A stretch of DNA of 64,000 nt from Fulvimonas soli (GCF_003148905.1 NZ_QGHC01000008.1:186001-250000); one strand, 5' to 3'; shown: positions 36,755 to 46,196, counted from the first letter of the stretch. Program-made: numbers and translations. Notes: generated from the letters alone by a model not told the origin.

Positions 36755-36790
36755 AAAAGCGACGAACCCGCCGGCGAGGCGGGTTCGTCG
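36755..36790. terminator. Strong hairpin, probable terminator between DUF883 and aceE
   Basis: A perfect 13-bp stem, CGACGAACCCGCC (36760-36772) with its complement at 36778-36790 and a 5-base loop. On the minus strand it is followed by a TTTT run (36755-36758), so it can end aceE transcripts; on the plus strand it would stop DUF883 transcripts but is followed only by TCTCTG. Likely bidirectional. Confidence 0.75.
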
Positions 36791-36805
36791 TCTCTGCCGC
36801 GCGGC

Positions 36806-37020
36806 GGGCCTGTCCATGATCTCCGCGTGTCCCGCGCCGAGGGCTGCCTGCGCGCAGGCCGAGCGGGGACGAAGGGACGCGGGGAGGCGCCATGGATGGC
36901 GCCGGCCCCGCGGAGCGAGGAGTGGCGATGGTTCGCGCGTCGTGGCCGCAGGCCGCTCCCACGGAGCTTGCGAAACCTCTGGGGGAGCGGCCTCCGGCCG
37001 CGATCGACCCGGCGGGGCCC
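36806..37020. repeat. Composite repeat element, copy C (truncated, with REPIN)
   Basis: Left end GGGCCTGTCCATGATCTCCG matches the left end of copy A (GAGCCTGTTCACGATCTCC). An inverted REP pair follows at 36939-36963 and 36981-37004. The right third of the element is missing: the sequence stops right after the second REP, directly at the aceE stop codon (37021). With the DUF883/aceE gap this accounts for all 331 non-coding bases at 36690-37020. No gene. Confidence 0.75.
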
Positions 37021-39714
37021 TTACACGGTCAGCGGGTTGGGCTTCTCCGGGTCGAGCTTGTACTCCTTGATCGCGCGCGCCACGTCCTTGGCGTTGACCT
37101 TGCCGTCCTTGGCCAGCGCGGCCAGCGCGGCGTGGGCGATCCAGTAGCGGTCCACCTCGAAGAACTGGCGCAGGTGCTGGCGCGTGTCCGAGCGGCCGTA
37201 GCCGTCGGTGCCGAGCACGGTGTAGCGCATGCCGTCGGGCAGGAAGGCGCGGATCTGGTCGGCGTACTCGCGCACGTAGTCGGTGGCGGCGATCGCCGGG
37301 CCCTGGCGGCCCTGCAGCAGGCCGGTGACGTAGGGCACGCGCTGCTCCGCCTCCGGGTGCAGGCGGTTCCAGCGCTCGGCGTCGAAGCCGTCGCGGCGCA
37401 GCTCGCTGAAGCTGGGGCAGGACCAGATGTCGGCGCTGACGCCGAAGTCCTTCTCCAGCAGCCCGGCGGCGGCGATCACCTCGCGCAGGATGGTGCCCGA
37501 GCCCAGCAGCTGCACGCGCGGCTCGCCCTTCTTCGGCTTGCCGGCGTCCTTGAGCAGGTACATCCCCTTGATGATGCCTTCCTCCACGCCCTTGGGCATG
37601 TCCGGATGGACGTAGTTCTCGTTCATCACGGTGATGTAGTAGTAGACGTCCTCCTGCTCCTCCAGCATGCGGCGCGTGCCGTCCTGCAGGATCACCGCCA
37701 CCTCGTAGGAGAAGGTCGGGTCGTAGGCGCGCACGTTGGGGATCGCGCCGGCCAGCAGGTGCGAGTGGCCGTCCTCGTGCTGCAGGCCCTCGCCGTTGAG
37801 CGTGGTGCGGCCGGAGGTGCCGCCGATCAGGAAGCCGCGCGAGCGCATGTCGCCGGCGGCCCAGGCCAGGTCGCCGATGCGCTGGAAGCCGAACATCGAG
37901 TAGTAGATGAAGAACGGCAGCATCGGCTGGTTGCTGATGCTGTAGCTGGTGGCCGCGGCCATCCACGCGGCCATGCCGCCGGCCTCGCTGATGCCTTCCT
38001 GCAGCACCTGGCCCTTCTGGTCCTCGCGGTAGTACAGGAGCTGGTCGGCGTCCTGCGGGCGGTACTTCTGGCCGAACGGCGCGTAGATGCCGATCTGGCG
38101 GAACATGCCCTCCATGCCGAAGGTGCGCGCCTCGTCGGCGACGATCGGCACCACGCGCTCGCCGATCTGCTTGTCGCGCAGCAGCAGGTTCATGCCGCGC
38201 ACCAGCGCCATGGTGGTGGAGATCTCGCGCTCGCCGCTGCCGCTGGTGATCTGCGCGAAGGCGGACAGGTCCGGCGCCTTCAGCTTCACGTCGGTCCTGC
38301 GCCGGCGCTGCGGCAGGAAGCCGCCCAGCGCGCGGCGGCGCTCGATCATGTACTCCACCTCCGGCGAGTTCTTGCCGGGGTGGTAGTACGGCACGTCGGC
38401 CAGCTTGTCGTCCGGCACCGGGATGTTGAAGCGGTCGCGGAAGTGGCGCACCGCGTCGTCGTCCAGCTTCTTCTGCTGGTGCGTGGGGTTCTGCGACTCG
38501 CCGGCCGCGCCCATGCCGTAGCCCTTCACCGTCTTGGCCAGGATCACCGTGGGCATGCCCTTGGTGTTCACCGCCGCGTGGTAGGCCGCGTACACCTTGT
38601 GCGGGTCGTGGCCGCCGCGGTTGAGGCGCCAGATGTCGTCGTCGGACAGGTTGGCGACCATCTCGCGCGTCTCCGGGTACTTGCCGAAGAAGTGCTCGCG
38701 CGTGTACGCGCCGCCGAAGGCCTTGCACGCCTGGTACTCGCCGTCGACGGTCTCCATCATCAGCTTGCGCAGCACGCCCTTGGTGTCGCGCGCCAGCAGC
38801 GGGTCCCAGTAGCTGCCCCAGATCACCTTGATGGCGTTCCAGCCGGCGCCGCGGAACACGCCCTCCAGCTCCTGGATGATCTTGCCGTTGCCGCGCACCG
38901 GGCCGTCCAGGCGCTGCAGGTTGCAGTTGATCACGAAGATCAGGTTGTCCAGGCCCTCGCGGCCGGCCAGCGAGATCGCGCCCAGCGACTCCGGCTCGTC
39001 GGTCTCGCCGTCGCCCATGAAGCACCAGATCTTGCGGTCGGTCTTGGGGCAAAGGCCGCGGTGCTCCAGGTACTTCCAGAACTGCGCCTGGTAGATCGCC
39101 TGGATCGGCCCCAGGCCCATCGACACCGTGGGCACCTGCCAGTAGTCCGGCATCAGCCACGGATGCGGGTAGGAGGACAGGCCGCGGCCGTGGCCGGCCA
39201 CCTCCATGCGGAACAGGTCCAGCTGCTCCTCGCCGATGCGCCCCTCCAGGAACGAGCGCGCGTAGATGCCCGGGCTGGAGTGGCCCTGGTGGAACACCAG
39301 GTCGCCCGGATGCTCGGCGCTGGGCGCGCGCCAGAAGTGGTTGAAGCCCACGTCGTACAGCGTGGCCGAGGAGGCGAAGCTGGCGATGTGGCCGCCCAGC
39401 TCGCCCGGCTTGCGGTTGGCGCGCACCACCATCGCCATCGCGTTCCAGCGGATCAGCGTGCGGATGCGCCACTCCATCGCCGCGTCGCCCGGGCTCTTGG
39501 CCTCGTTGGCGGGGGCGATGGTGTTGACGTACTCGGTGGTGGGGTCGAACGGCAGGTAGCCGCCCGCGCGGCGGGTGGAGTCGACCATCCTCTCCAGCAG
39601 GAAGTGCGCGCGCTCGGTGCCGTCGTGGTTGATGACCGCGTTGAGCGATTCGACCCATTCCTGGGTTTCGGTGGGGTCGATGTCCTGGTTGAGGATGTCG
39701 TCGAGCTGGTCCAT
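37021..39714 (-). CDS. aceE: Pyruvate dehydrogenase E1 component (homodimeric)
   Basis: Thiamine-diphosphate enzyme that decarboxylates pyruvate and acetylates the lipoyl groups of AceF. The 897-residue length is that of the homodimeric E1 of E. coli. Landmarks are the N-terminal DPTETQEWVESLNAVI, the TPP motif GDGETDEPES...NLIFVINCNLQRLDGPVRGNG and the C-terminal DYVREYADQIRAFLPDG...LGTDGYGRSDTR. Start at 39714 gives MDQLDDILNQDIDP, the usual N-terminus, after a GGAG-type ribosome site. It has its own promoter candidate at 39794-39822. It is unlinked to aceF-lpdA (about 22 kb away), so expression must be coordinated in trans. Confidence 0.97.
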   Translation of the reverse strand: MDQLDDILNQDIDPTETQEWVESLNAVINHDGTERAHFLLERMVDSTRRAGGYLPFDPTTEYVNTIAPANEAKSPGDAAMEWRIRTLIRWNAMAMVVRANRKPGELGGHIASFASSATLYDVGFNHFWRAPSAEHPGDLVFHQGHSSPGIYARSFLEGRIGEEQLDLFRMEVAGHGRGLSSYPHPWLMPDYWQVPTVSMGLGPIQAIYQAQFWKYLEHRGLCPKTDRKIWCFMGDGETDEPESLGAISLAGREGLDNLIFVINCNLQRLDGPVRGNGKIIQELEGVFRGAGWNAIKVIWGSYWDPLLARDTKGVLRKLMMETVDGEYQACKAFGGAYTREHFFGKYPETREMVANLSDDDIWRLNRGGHDPHKVYAAYHAAVNTKGMPTVILAKTVKGYGMGAAGESQNPTHQQKKLDDDAVRHFRDRFNIPVPDDKLADVPYYHPGKNSPEVEYMIERRRALGGFLPQRRRRTDVKLKAPDLSAFAQITSGSGEREISTTMALVRGMNLLLRDKQIGERVVPIVADEARTFGMEGMFRQIGIYAPFGQKYRPQDADQLLYYREDQKGQVLQEGISEAGGMAAWMAAATSYSISNQPMLPFFIYYSMFGFQRIGDLAWAAGDMRSRGFLIGGTSGRTTLNGEGLQHEDGHSHLLAGAIPNVRAYDPTFSYEVAVILQDGTRRMLEEQEDVYYYITVMNENYVHPDMPKGVEEGIIKGMYLLKDAGKPKKGEPRVQLLGSGTILREVIAAAGLLEKDFGVSADIWSCPSFSELRRDGFDAERWNRLHPEAEQRVPYVTGLLQGRQGPAIAATDYVREYADQIRAFLPDGMRYTVLGTDGYGRSDTRQHLRQFFEVDRYWIAHAALAALAKDGKVNAKDVARAIKEYKLDPEKPNPLTV

Positions 39715-39793
39715 GGGGAGCTTTTCTCCGCGGCGCCGGGGTATGCGCAGCAACAGGTGGACGCCTCCGGGCAAGGAAGGCGGGAACCCTCCG

Positions 39794-39822
39794 AGTTTAG
39801 CTCCGGCGCCATGGCCCGCCAA
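39794..39822 (-). promoter_or_regulatory. Candidate promoter of aceE
   Basis: On the minus strand, TTGGCG (39817-39822) and TAAACT (39794-39799) are 17 bases apart, upstream of the aceE ATG at 39714. The rest of the 170-bp gap (39715-39884) holds an imperfect GC hairpin at 39850-39878 that may end the autotransporter transcript. Confidence 0.48.
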
Positions 39823-39884
39823 TTGGATCGGGACTGTACGCCCCCGCATGGGCGGCCCCGGTGGACCGGGACCGCCCCGTCGCG

Positions 39885-42800
39885 TCACGGATCGAACTTC
39901 TTCTCCACGCCCAGTTGGATGGACTGGTTGTCGCGCGTGCTGTTGTCCAGCAGGTTCTGGTACTCCAGGCGCACCGACAGGTTGCGCAGCGTCTGCAGCA
40001 TCACGCCCGCGCCCACCAGCGTGTGGTTGCGCGAGGTGTTGTCCAGCGAGGCGCGGTAGAGCGGCCCGCCGAGCAGGTCCGCGTAGCGCATCGCCGCCGT
40101 GCTCGCGCCCTGGAAGTCGTGGCGGAACTCCACCCGCAGCTGCGGCATCCATACGCCGTAGTCGCGCTTGGCCAGCCATTGCGCGCGCAGGCCGAGCACG
40201 CCGGTGCTGGTCTTCACGGTCTGGCCGTCGTAGCGCAGCGCGTAGATGTCGTCGCCGTGCTCGGTGTAGCCGTCGAGGCTGGCGCGCGCGAAGTCGAAGC
40301 GGCCGTAGGGCGAGACCAGCATGCCGTCCTGCGTGCGGTGCTCGTATCCCACCGCCAGCGAGGCGAACAGCTGCGTGCCGTCGCGGCTGCCGTGCACCGT
40401 GTTGCCGTCGTCCGTGACGTAGCGGCGCGCGTCGAAGGACAGCCACTGGTAGCCGGCCAGCGCGTCGACGTACACCAGCGGCGCCGGCCGGTAGCTGCCG
40501 TAGACGGCGGCGCTGTAGCTGTCCACCGAGCTGCGGCTGCCGTGGCGGCCGACGTCGGAGGCGTCGTGGCCGTAGCCCACGCCGGCGCCGAGGGCGAGCC
40601 GGTCGCCGAAGGCGCGGTCCGCGCCCATGCTGATGCCCGAGGTGGTGAAGTCGATGCCGTTGTCGCTCGCGCCCGGCTGCGTCTTGCCGAAGTTCACGGC
40701 GCCGCCGGTCCATGCCGACCAGCCGCCCGGGTTCCGGGCGCCGGCCGGGCCCTCCCCGCTCGCCGGCGGCTCCTGCGGCTGCACCAGGTAGCGGCGGTTC
40801 CACTCGTCGGTGGGGCCGCGCAGTCCCGTCAGCGGGTCGCGGTTCTGGCGCGCGCCGGCAGAGCTCAGGCTGATGCCGTTGGTGAACCCGCCGGACGCCG
40901 CGCCGCTGTGCAGCGTCTCCAGGCGCCGCTGGAAATTGTCGATCTGCCCCAGCGCCAGCCGTCGCGCGGCGTCCGCCTGCGCCGCGAGCACGCCGAGGAC
41001 CTCGGCGTCCTTCGACGGATCGCTGCGCCCGGTCACGCTGATGGTGACGGTGGCCGCCGCCGAGGTGGCGTATGCGTTGCTGAGCGTGTAGCTCACCTGC
41101 GCCTGGCCGCTGAAGGCGCTGTTGGCGGAGAAGTCGAGCGTGTAGCCCGAGGCCGTGCCGTGGATGCTGGCGCTGCCCGCGTTGGACGGCGAAACGGCGA
41201 CGAGCGCCGCGCCGGTGAACGGGCCGCCCCGCGCCGTGGCGGTCAGGTCGACCTGCACCGTGCGCCCGGCCACCACGCTGGCGCTGAGCGCCGCGGGCAG
41301 CGGCACCGGGTTCACGGTGATGGCCACGTGCGCCGGCTGCGAGGTGCCGAACGGGTTGGACAGCGTGTAGTCCAGCCCCACCGTGCCGGACGCATCGAGC
41401 GGCGCGGTGTAGACGATGTCGCTGCCGCTCACCTTCGCCACGCCCGTGGCCGGCGCGGCGACGATCGCCACTGCCGTGTACGGCGCGCCCGTGGCGCCCT
41501 GGGTCGCGTGGATGGTCACCGACTTGCCGCCCAGCACGGCCACGGACTGCGCCGCCGCCACCGGCACCGCCAGCGGCGTCACCGTGACGGTGACCGTGGC
41601 CGGCGCCGACGTGCCGCCGGGGCCGGTGGCGGTATAGGTGAAGCTGTCGCTGCCGAAGAAATTGTCGGCCGGCGTGTACACCACGTCGAGGCCGCTGACG
41701 GCCGCGCTGCCGTGCGCGGGCGCCTGCGCCACGGCGACGCTGGCGATCGGGCCGGTGTCGTTGGCGGTGACCGCGATGGTCGCCGGCGCATTGGCCGCGG
41801 TGGTGGCAGTGTCGTTCACCACGACCGGCACGGGCTGGCCGATGCCCAGCGAATACGCCTGGCTGCCGCTGAAGCCCAGGCCGTCCGTCGCCTTCACGGT
41901 GAAGCTGAAGCTGCCCGCCGCGCTTGGCGTGCCCGACAGGTGGCCCGCGCTGCTCAGCGCAAGACCCGGCGGCAGCGCGCCGGCGACCAGGCTGTAGGTG
42001 TAGCCGCCGCTGCCGCCGCTCGCGCTCAGCGCCTGGCTGTAGGCGACGGCGACCTGGCCGCCCGGCAGCGTGGCCGGCGCGAGGGTGATGGCCGGCGCGT
42101 CCACGTCGAGCGTGTAGGCCTGGCTGCCGGCGAAGCCGAAGCCGTCGGTCGCCTTGACGGTGAAGCTGAAGTTGCCGGCCGTGCTCGGCGTGCCGCTGAT
42201 CTGGCCGGAGCTGCTGAGCGCGATGCCCGGCGGCAGGGCGCCCGACGCCAGGCTGTAGGTATAGCCGCCGTTGCCGCCGCTCGCGCTCAGCGCCTGGCTG
42301 TAGGCGACGCCGCCCGTGCCCGCCGGCAGCGTGGCCGGGGCGAGGGTGATGGCCGGCGCGTTCACGGTGAACGTGTAAGCCTGGCTGCCGGTGAAGCCGA
42401 AGCCATCGGTCGCGGTGACGGTGAAATCGTAGGTGCCCGCCGTGGTCGGCGTGCCGGACACGGTGCCCGTGCTGCTCAAGGCGAGGCCGGACGGCAGGGT
42501 GCCCGCCGAGAGGCTGTAGGTGTAGCCGCCGTTGCCGCCGCTCGCGCTCAGCGCCTGGCTGTAGGCGACGCCGCCCGTGCCCGCCGGCAGCGTGGCCGGC
42601 GCGACGGTGATGGCCGGCGCGTTCACGGTGAACGCATAGGCCTGGCTGCCGGTGAAACCAAAGCCGTCGGTCGCGGTGACGGTGAAGTTGTAGGTGCCCG
42701 CCGTGGTCGGCGTGCCGGACACGGTGCCCGTGCTGCTCAAGGCGAGGCCGGATGGCAGGGTGCCCGCCGAGAGGCTGTAGGTGTAGCCGCCGTTGCCGCC

Positions 42801-45800
42801 GCTCGCGCTCAGCGCCTGGCTGTAGGCGACGCCGCCCGTGCCCGCCGGCAGCGTGGCCGGCGCGACGGTGATGGCCGGCGCGTTCACGGTGAACGCATAG
42901 GCCTGGCTGCCGGTGAAACCGAAGCCGTCGGTCGCGGTGACGGTGAAGTTGTAGGCGCCCGCCGTGGTCGGCGTGCCGGACACGACGCCGCTGCTGCTCA
43001 GGGCGATCCCGGGCGGCAGCGCGCCTGCCGAGAGGCTGTAGGTGTAGCTGCCGTTGCCGCCGCTCGCGCCCAGCGTCTGGCTGTAGGCGCTGCCGCCGGT
43101 GCCGGCCGGCAGCGTGGCCGGGGCGAGGGTGATGGCCGGCGCGCCCACGGTGAGCGTGTACGCCTGGCTGGCCGAGAACGGCGCGCCGGTGCCGGTGCTG
43201 CTGTCGGTCGCCCGCACGGTGAAGTTGTAGGTGCCCGCCGCCGTGGGCGTGCCGGACAGCACGCCGCCGGACGAGAGCGCCAGGCCCGCCGGCAACGCGC
43301 CCGCGGTGAGCGAGTAGGTGTATGGCGCCGTGCCGCCGCTGGCAGCGAAGGTGTGCGTGTAGGACGCCTCCGCCGTGGCGTTGGGCAGCGTGCCCGGGTC
43401 GAGCACCACGGTGCCGGCGCCCACTACCAGGCTGTACGCCTGGCTGCCGGTGAAGCCGCCGCCGTCGGTCGCGGTGACCGTGAAATTGAAGCTGCCCGCG
43501 GCCGTGGGCGTGCCGGACAGCACGCCCGCGGGCGACAGGACCAGGCCCGCCGGCAGCAGGCCGGAGCTCACGTTGTAGGTGAAGGTGGCCGGATGGCCTT
43601 CGGACGCGGTGATCGTCTGGCTGTAGGCGTTGCCCACCGCCGGCGCCGGCAAGGTGCCCGGCGACAGCGTGATGGTCGGCGCCGCCACGTCGAGGGTGTA
43701 GCTGCCCGATACGCTGAAGGGCGCCCCCGTGCCGGTCGAGCTGTCGGTGGCCTGCACCGTAAAGTTGAAGTTGCCCGCCGCCGTGGGCGTGCCGGACAGC
43801 ACGCCCGCGGACGACAGCGTCACGCCCGGCGGCAGCGCACCTGCGCTGATCGCGTAGCTGTACGGCGCCGTGCCGTTGCCGGCGGCGAACGTGGCGCTCA
43901 CCGGCGAGCCGGCCGTGCCGTCGAGGGTCGTGCCGGATGCGGGCGTGAGCGTCATCGCGGGCGCGCCCACGCTGATGGTGTATGCGTGGCTGCCGGTGTA
44001 GGGGCCCGCGCCGCCGCTGCCGTCGGTCGCGGTGATGGTGAAGCTGTAGGTGCCGGCGCCGGTGGGCGTGCCGGTGATGGCGCCGGCGCCGCTCATGGTC
44101 AGGCCGGGCGGCAGCGCGCCGGCGGTGACCGCATAGGTATACGGACCGATGCCGCCGGAGGCCGTCACGCTCTGCGAATACGCCGCGCCCACGCTCGGGT
44201 TCGCCAGCACGGCCGGTGCGATCTCGATGGTCGGCGCGTTCACGCTCAGCGCCAGCGGGCCGCTGATCGCGCTGAACGGCCCGGTGCCGCCGCTGCTGTC
44301 GGTGGCCGTCACGGTGAAGTTGAACGTGCCGCCCGCGATGGCCGTGCCCGACAGCGTGCCGTTGCTGGCCAGCGTGATGCCCGGCGGCAGGCTGCCGGAG
44401 GCGAGCGCGTAGGTGTACGGCGCCGTGCCGCCGCCGGCGCTGGCCAGCGACTGGCTGTAGGCGACGCCCACCGTCGCCGCCGGCGGATTGGCCGGCGCGT
44501 AGACGATGACCGGCGTGTTCACGGTGAGCGTCAGCGGACCGCTGGTCGCGCTGAACGGTCCGGTGCCGGTGCTGCTGTCGGTGGCCCTTACCGTGAAGCT
44601 GAAGTTGCCGTTCGCCGTGGGCGTGCCCGACAACGTGCCGTCGCTGGCCAGCGTGACGCCCGCGGGCAGGCTGCCGGACGCGAGCGCGTAGGTGTACGGC
44701 GCCGCGCCGCCGCTGGCGCCCGCGAGGGATTGGCTGTAGGCCGCGCCGACGGTCGCCGTCAGCGGGCTGGCCGGCGCGTAGACGATGCTCGGCGGCGAGA
44801 CGGTGATCGTCGCCGTGGCCGGGGCCGAGGTGCCGCCGCCGTTGGTGGCCCTGTACGTGAAGCTGTCCGGGCCGGCGTAGCCCGGCGCGGGCGTGTAGGC
44901 GATCGAGGTGCCGCTGGCGATGGCCGTGCCGTGCGTGGCCTGGGTGACGACCGCGACGGAGGCCGGCGCCCCGCCGGTGATGTCGAGGGTGATCGGGTTG
45001 TTGGTGCTGCCGTAGGCCACCGTGGCGCTCACCGGGTTGGCGACCGGGGGCGGCAGGTTCTGCACGGTGATCGAGAGGTTGTTGGCCGAGAAGAACGGCG
45101 TCGGCGAGCTGCTGTCGGTGACGCGCACCGTGAAGTTCGTCGTGCCCAGCGCGGTGGGCGTGCCGCTGATCGTGCCGTTGCTCGACAGCGTCAGGCCGTT
45201 CGGAAGCGTCGTGCCGCCATCCAGCGCATAGGTGTACGGCGGGGTCCCGCCGGACGCGGTCAGGGTGAAGCTGTACGGCTGGCTGATGACCGCGTTGGCA
45301 GGCGTATTGGTGATGTTGACGCTCGCCGGCCCGATCACGATCGAGTAGCTCGCCGTGCCGGTCGCGCTGGTGCTGTCGGTCGCCGTGATCGAGAACGAAT
45401 AGCTGCCCTGCGTGGTGGGCGTGCCGGAGATGGTGTCGCCGCCGAGCGTCAGGCCGGGAGGCAGGGCGCCGCTGCTGACGGCGAAGGTGTACGGCCCGGT
45501 GCCGCCGGAGGCGCTCAGCGTCGTCGCGGGATAGGCGATGGCCACGGTGCCCGAGGGCATCGTCGAGGGCGAGAGGACGATCGTCGAGGTCGACGGGGCG
45601 ATGTGCACCGTCACGGTGACGGTGTTGCTGCCCGAGCCATCGTCATACTGGAACGTGTCCGTCGTGGCGCCGTCGCCGCTGTTGTTGTAGCTGATCTGGG
45701 CGGCCGCGTGGTTGGTGACCGTCGCCGTGCCGTGGCCTGCCGGCGACGTGATGTCGCCGATGCCGAAGCCGGAACTGCACGACGTGACATCCATGGTGAT

Positions 45801-45989
45801 CGTCGTTCCGGGCGCCATCGGCGATCCGGCGGAAGCATTGGGCGGCGTATATGCCGTGCACGCCGCGTGCGACAGGCCCGGCACGGCCAGCGTGGCGCAC
45901 AGCAACAGGAACGCTACCCATCGGCCGAATGCCCTACGGCCGAGCCCATGGCGCACCGCACCGCGATGCTTCGACTCCGGATGCCACAT
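39885..45989 (-). CDS. Giant Ig-repeat autotransporter (type Va), putative adhesin
   Basis: A 2034-residue surface protein. Order: signal peptide (residues about 18-41, FGRWVAFLLLCATLAVPGLSHA), a short domain, thirteen putative-Ig repeats of about 87-100 residues with the pattern YTYSLxxGALPPGLxLSxxGxLSGTP...YNFTVTATD interrupted and followed by four bacterial Ig-like/cadherin-like units, a helical linker (AEVLGVLAAQADAARRLALGQIDNFQRRLE), and a C-terminal autotransporter beta-barrel (about 1755-2034). The barrel ends in FDP rather than a terminal aromatic residue. Start 45989 was chosen for the GGGGACA ribosome site and clean signal peptide; an in-frame ATG at 46112 would add a non-signal leader. 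Divergent from the tail-collar genes across a Clp/CRP site. Confidence 0.9.
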   Translation of the reverse strand: MWHPESKHRGAVRHGLGRRAFGRWVAFLLLCATLAVPGLSHAACTAYTPPNASAGSPMAPGTTITMDVTSCSSGFGIGDITSPAGHGTATVTNHAAAQISYNNSGDGATTDTFQYDDGSGSNTVTVTVHIAPSTSTIVLSPSTMPSGTVAIAYPATTLSASGGTGPYTFAVSSGALPPGLTLGGDTISGTPTTQGSYSFSITATDSTSATGTASYSIVIGPASVNITNTPANAVISQPYSFTLTASGGTPPYTYALDGGTTLPNGLTLSSNGTISGTPTALGTTNFTVRVTDSSSPTPFFSANNLSITVQNLPPPVANPVSATVAYGSTNNPITLDITGGAPASVAVVTQATHGTAIASGTSIAYTPAPGYAGPDSFTYRATNGGGTSAPATATITVSPPSIVYAPASPLTATVGAAYSQSLAGASGGAAPYTYALASGSLPAGVTLASDGTLSGTPTANGNFSFTVRATDSSTGTGPFSATSGPLTLTVNTPVIVYAPANPPAATVGVAYSQSLASAGGGTAPYTYALASGSLPPGITLASNGTLSGTAIAGGTFNFTVTATDSSGGTGPFSAISGPLALSVNAPTIEIAPAVLANPSVGAAYSQSVTASGGIGPYTYAVTAGALPPGLTMSGAGAITGTPTGAGTYSFTITATDGSGGAGPYTGSHAYTISVGAPAMTLTPASGTTLDGTAGSPVSATFAAGNGTAPYSYAISAGALPPGVTLSSAGVLSGTPTAAGNFNFTVQATDSSTGTGAPFSVSGSYTLDVAAPTITLSPGTLPAPAVGNAYSQTITASEGHPATFTYNVSSGLLPAGLVLSPAGVLSGTPTAAGSFNFTVTATDGGGFTGSQAYSLVVGAGTVVLDPGTLPNATAEASYTHTFAASGGTAPYTYSLTAGALPAGLALSSGGVLSGTPTAAGTYNFTVRATDSSTGTGAPFSASQAYTLTVGAPAITLAPATLPAGTGGSAYSQTLGASGGNGSYTYSLSAGALPPGIALSSSGVVSGTPTTAGAYNFTVTATDGFGFTGSQAYAFTVNAPAITVAPATLPAGTGGVAYSQALSASGGNGGYTYSLSAGTLPSGLALSSTGTVSGTPTTAGTYNFTVTATDGFGFTGSQAYAFTVNAPAITVAPATLPAGTGGVAYSQALSASGGNGGYTYSLSAGTLPSGLALSSTGTVSGTPTTAGTYDFTVTATDGFGFTGSQAYTFTVNAPAITLAPATLPAGTGGVAYSQALSASGGNGGYTYSLASGALPPGIALSSSGQISGTPSTAGNFSFTVKATDGFGFAGSQAYTLDVDAPAITLAPATLPGGQVAVAYSQALSASGGSGGYTYSLVAGALPPGLALSSAGHLSGTPSAAGSFSFTVKATDGLGFSGSQAYSLGIGQPVPVVVNDTATTAANAPATIAVTANDTGPIASVAVAQAPAHGSAAVSGLDVVYTPADNFFGSDSFTYTATGPGGTSAPATVTVTVTPLAVPVAAAQSVAVLGGKSVTIHATQGATGAPYTAVAIVAAPATGVAKVSGSDIVYTAPLDASGTVGLDYTLSNPFGTSQPAHVAITVNPVPLPAALSASVVAGRTVQVDLTATARGGPFTGAALVAVSPSNAGSASIHGTASGYTLDFSANSAFSGQAQVSYTLSNAYATSAAATVTISVTGRSDPSKDAEVLGVLAAQADAARRLALGQIDNFQRRLETLHSGAASGGFTNGISLSSAGARQNRDPLTGLRGPTDEWNRRYLVQPQEPPASGEGPAGARNPGGWSAWTGGAVNFGKTQPGASDNGIDFTTSGISMGADRAFGDRLALGAGVGYGHDASDVGRHGSRSSVDSYSAAVYGSYRPAPLVYVDALAGYQWLSFDARRYVTDDGNTVHGSRDGTQLFASLAVGYEHRTQDGMLVSPYGRFDFARASLDGYTEHGDDIYALRYDGQTVKTSTGVLGLRAQWLAKRDYGVWMPQLRVEFRHDFQGASTAAMRYADLLGGPLYRASLDNTSRNHTLVGAGVMLQTLRNLSVRLEYQNLLDNSTRDNQSIQLGVEKKFDP
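41838..43142. repeat. 261-bp tandem repeats inside the autotransporter gene
   Basis: The repeat boundary GTTCACGGTGAACG recurs with a strict 261-bp (87-codon) period at 42360, 42621 and 42882, with more diverged units starting at 41838, 42099 and 43143. The units at 42360 and 42621 are identical over most of their length, differing at only about ten positions, which implies recent duplication or gene conversion. Protein residues about 950-1384. Confidence 0.9.
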
Positions 45990-46178
45990 GACTTGTCCCC
46001 TGTTGCCCGCCTTCCCGACGGACGGCGCCTGGCGGCGCATGTATGTGAAAGCCGTCCGTGGCTCGTGAACGAGCAGCCGCGGTACTGGAACCCCTTTGCC
46101 GCCTGACCGCAAGCCTGGTCCGGCGGTCCCGCACCTTCCCCTGAAGCAGCCGCCCGCCCGGGGGCGGAGAGCGCGGCA

Positions 46179-46196
46179 TTGTGATCCCGATCACAA
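46179..46196. promoter_or_regulatory. Perfect Clp/CRP palindrome in the autotransporter/collar divergent promoter
   Basis: TTGTGATCCCGATCACAA is a full match to TGTGA-N6-TCACA with extended TT/AA symmetry. It lies 190 bp from the autotransporter start and 83 bp before the first collar gene. A TTGTCA -35-like box (46202-46207) follows with AAGAGT 17 bases further on. In Xanthomonadales the CRP homologue Clp binds this consensus and, in Xanthomonas, responds to cyclic-di-GMP. Confidence 0.8.

Noticed and set aside
41838-43142. CRISPR-like array
   Set aside because: The repeats are 261 bp, contiguous and coding (Ig domains), with no unique spacers.
39861-46106. A 2081-codon open frame on the plus strand
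   Set aside because: It is the antisense shadow of the autotransporter. Its product is dominated by Arg, Ala, Val and Gly with no domain pattern, as expected from high GC and repeat codons opposite a real gene.
45990-46112. N-terminal extension of the autotransporter from the ATG at 46112
   Set aside because: It adds 41 residues before the signal peptide and has no good ribosome site, whereas the ATG at 45989 has GGGGACA just upstream.
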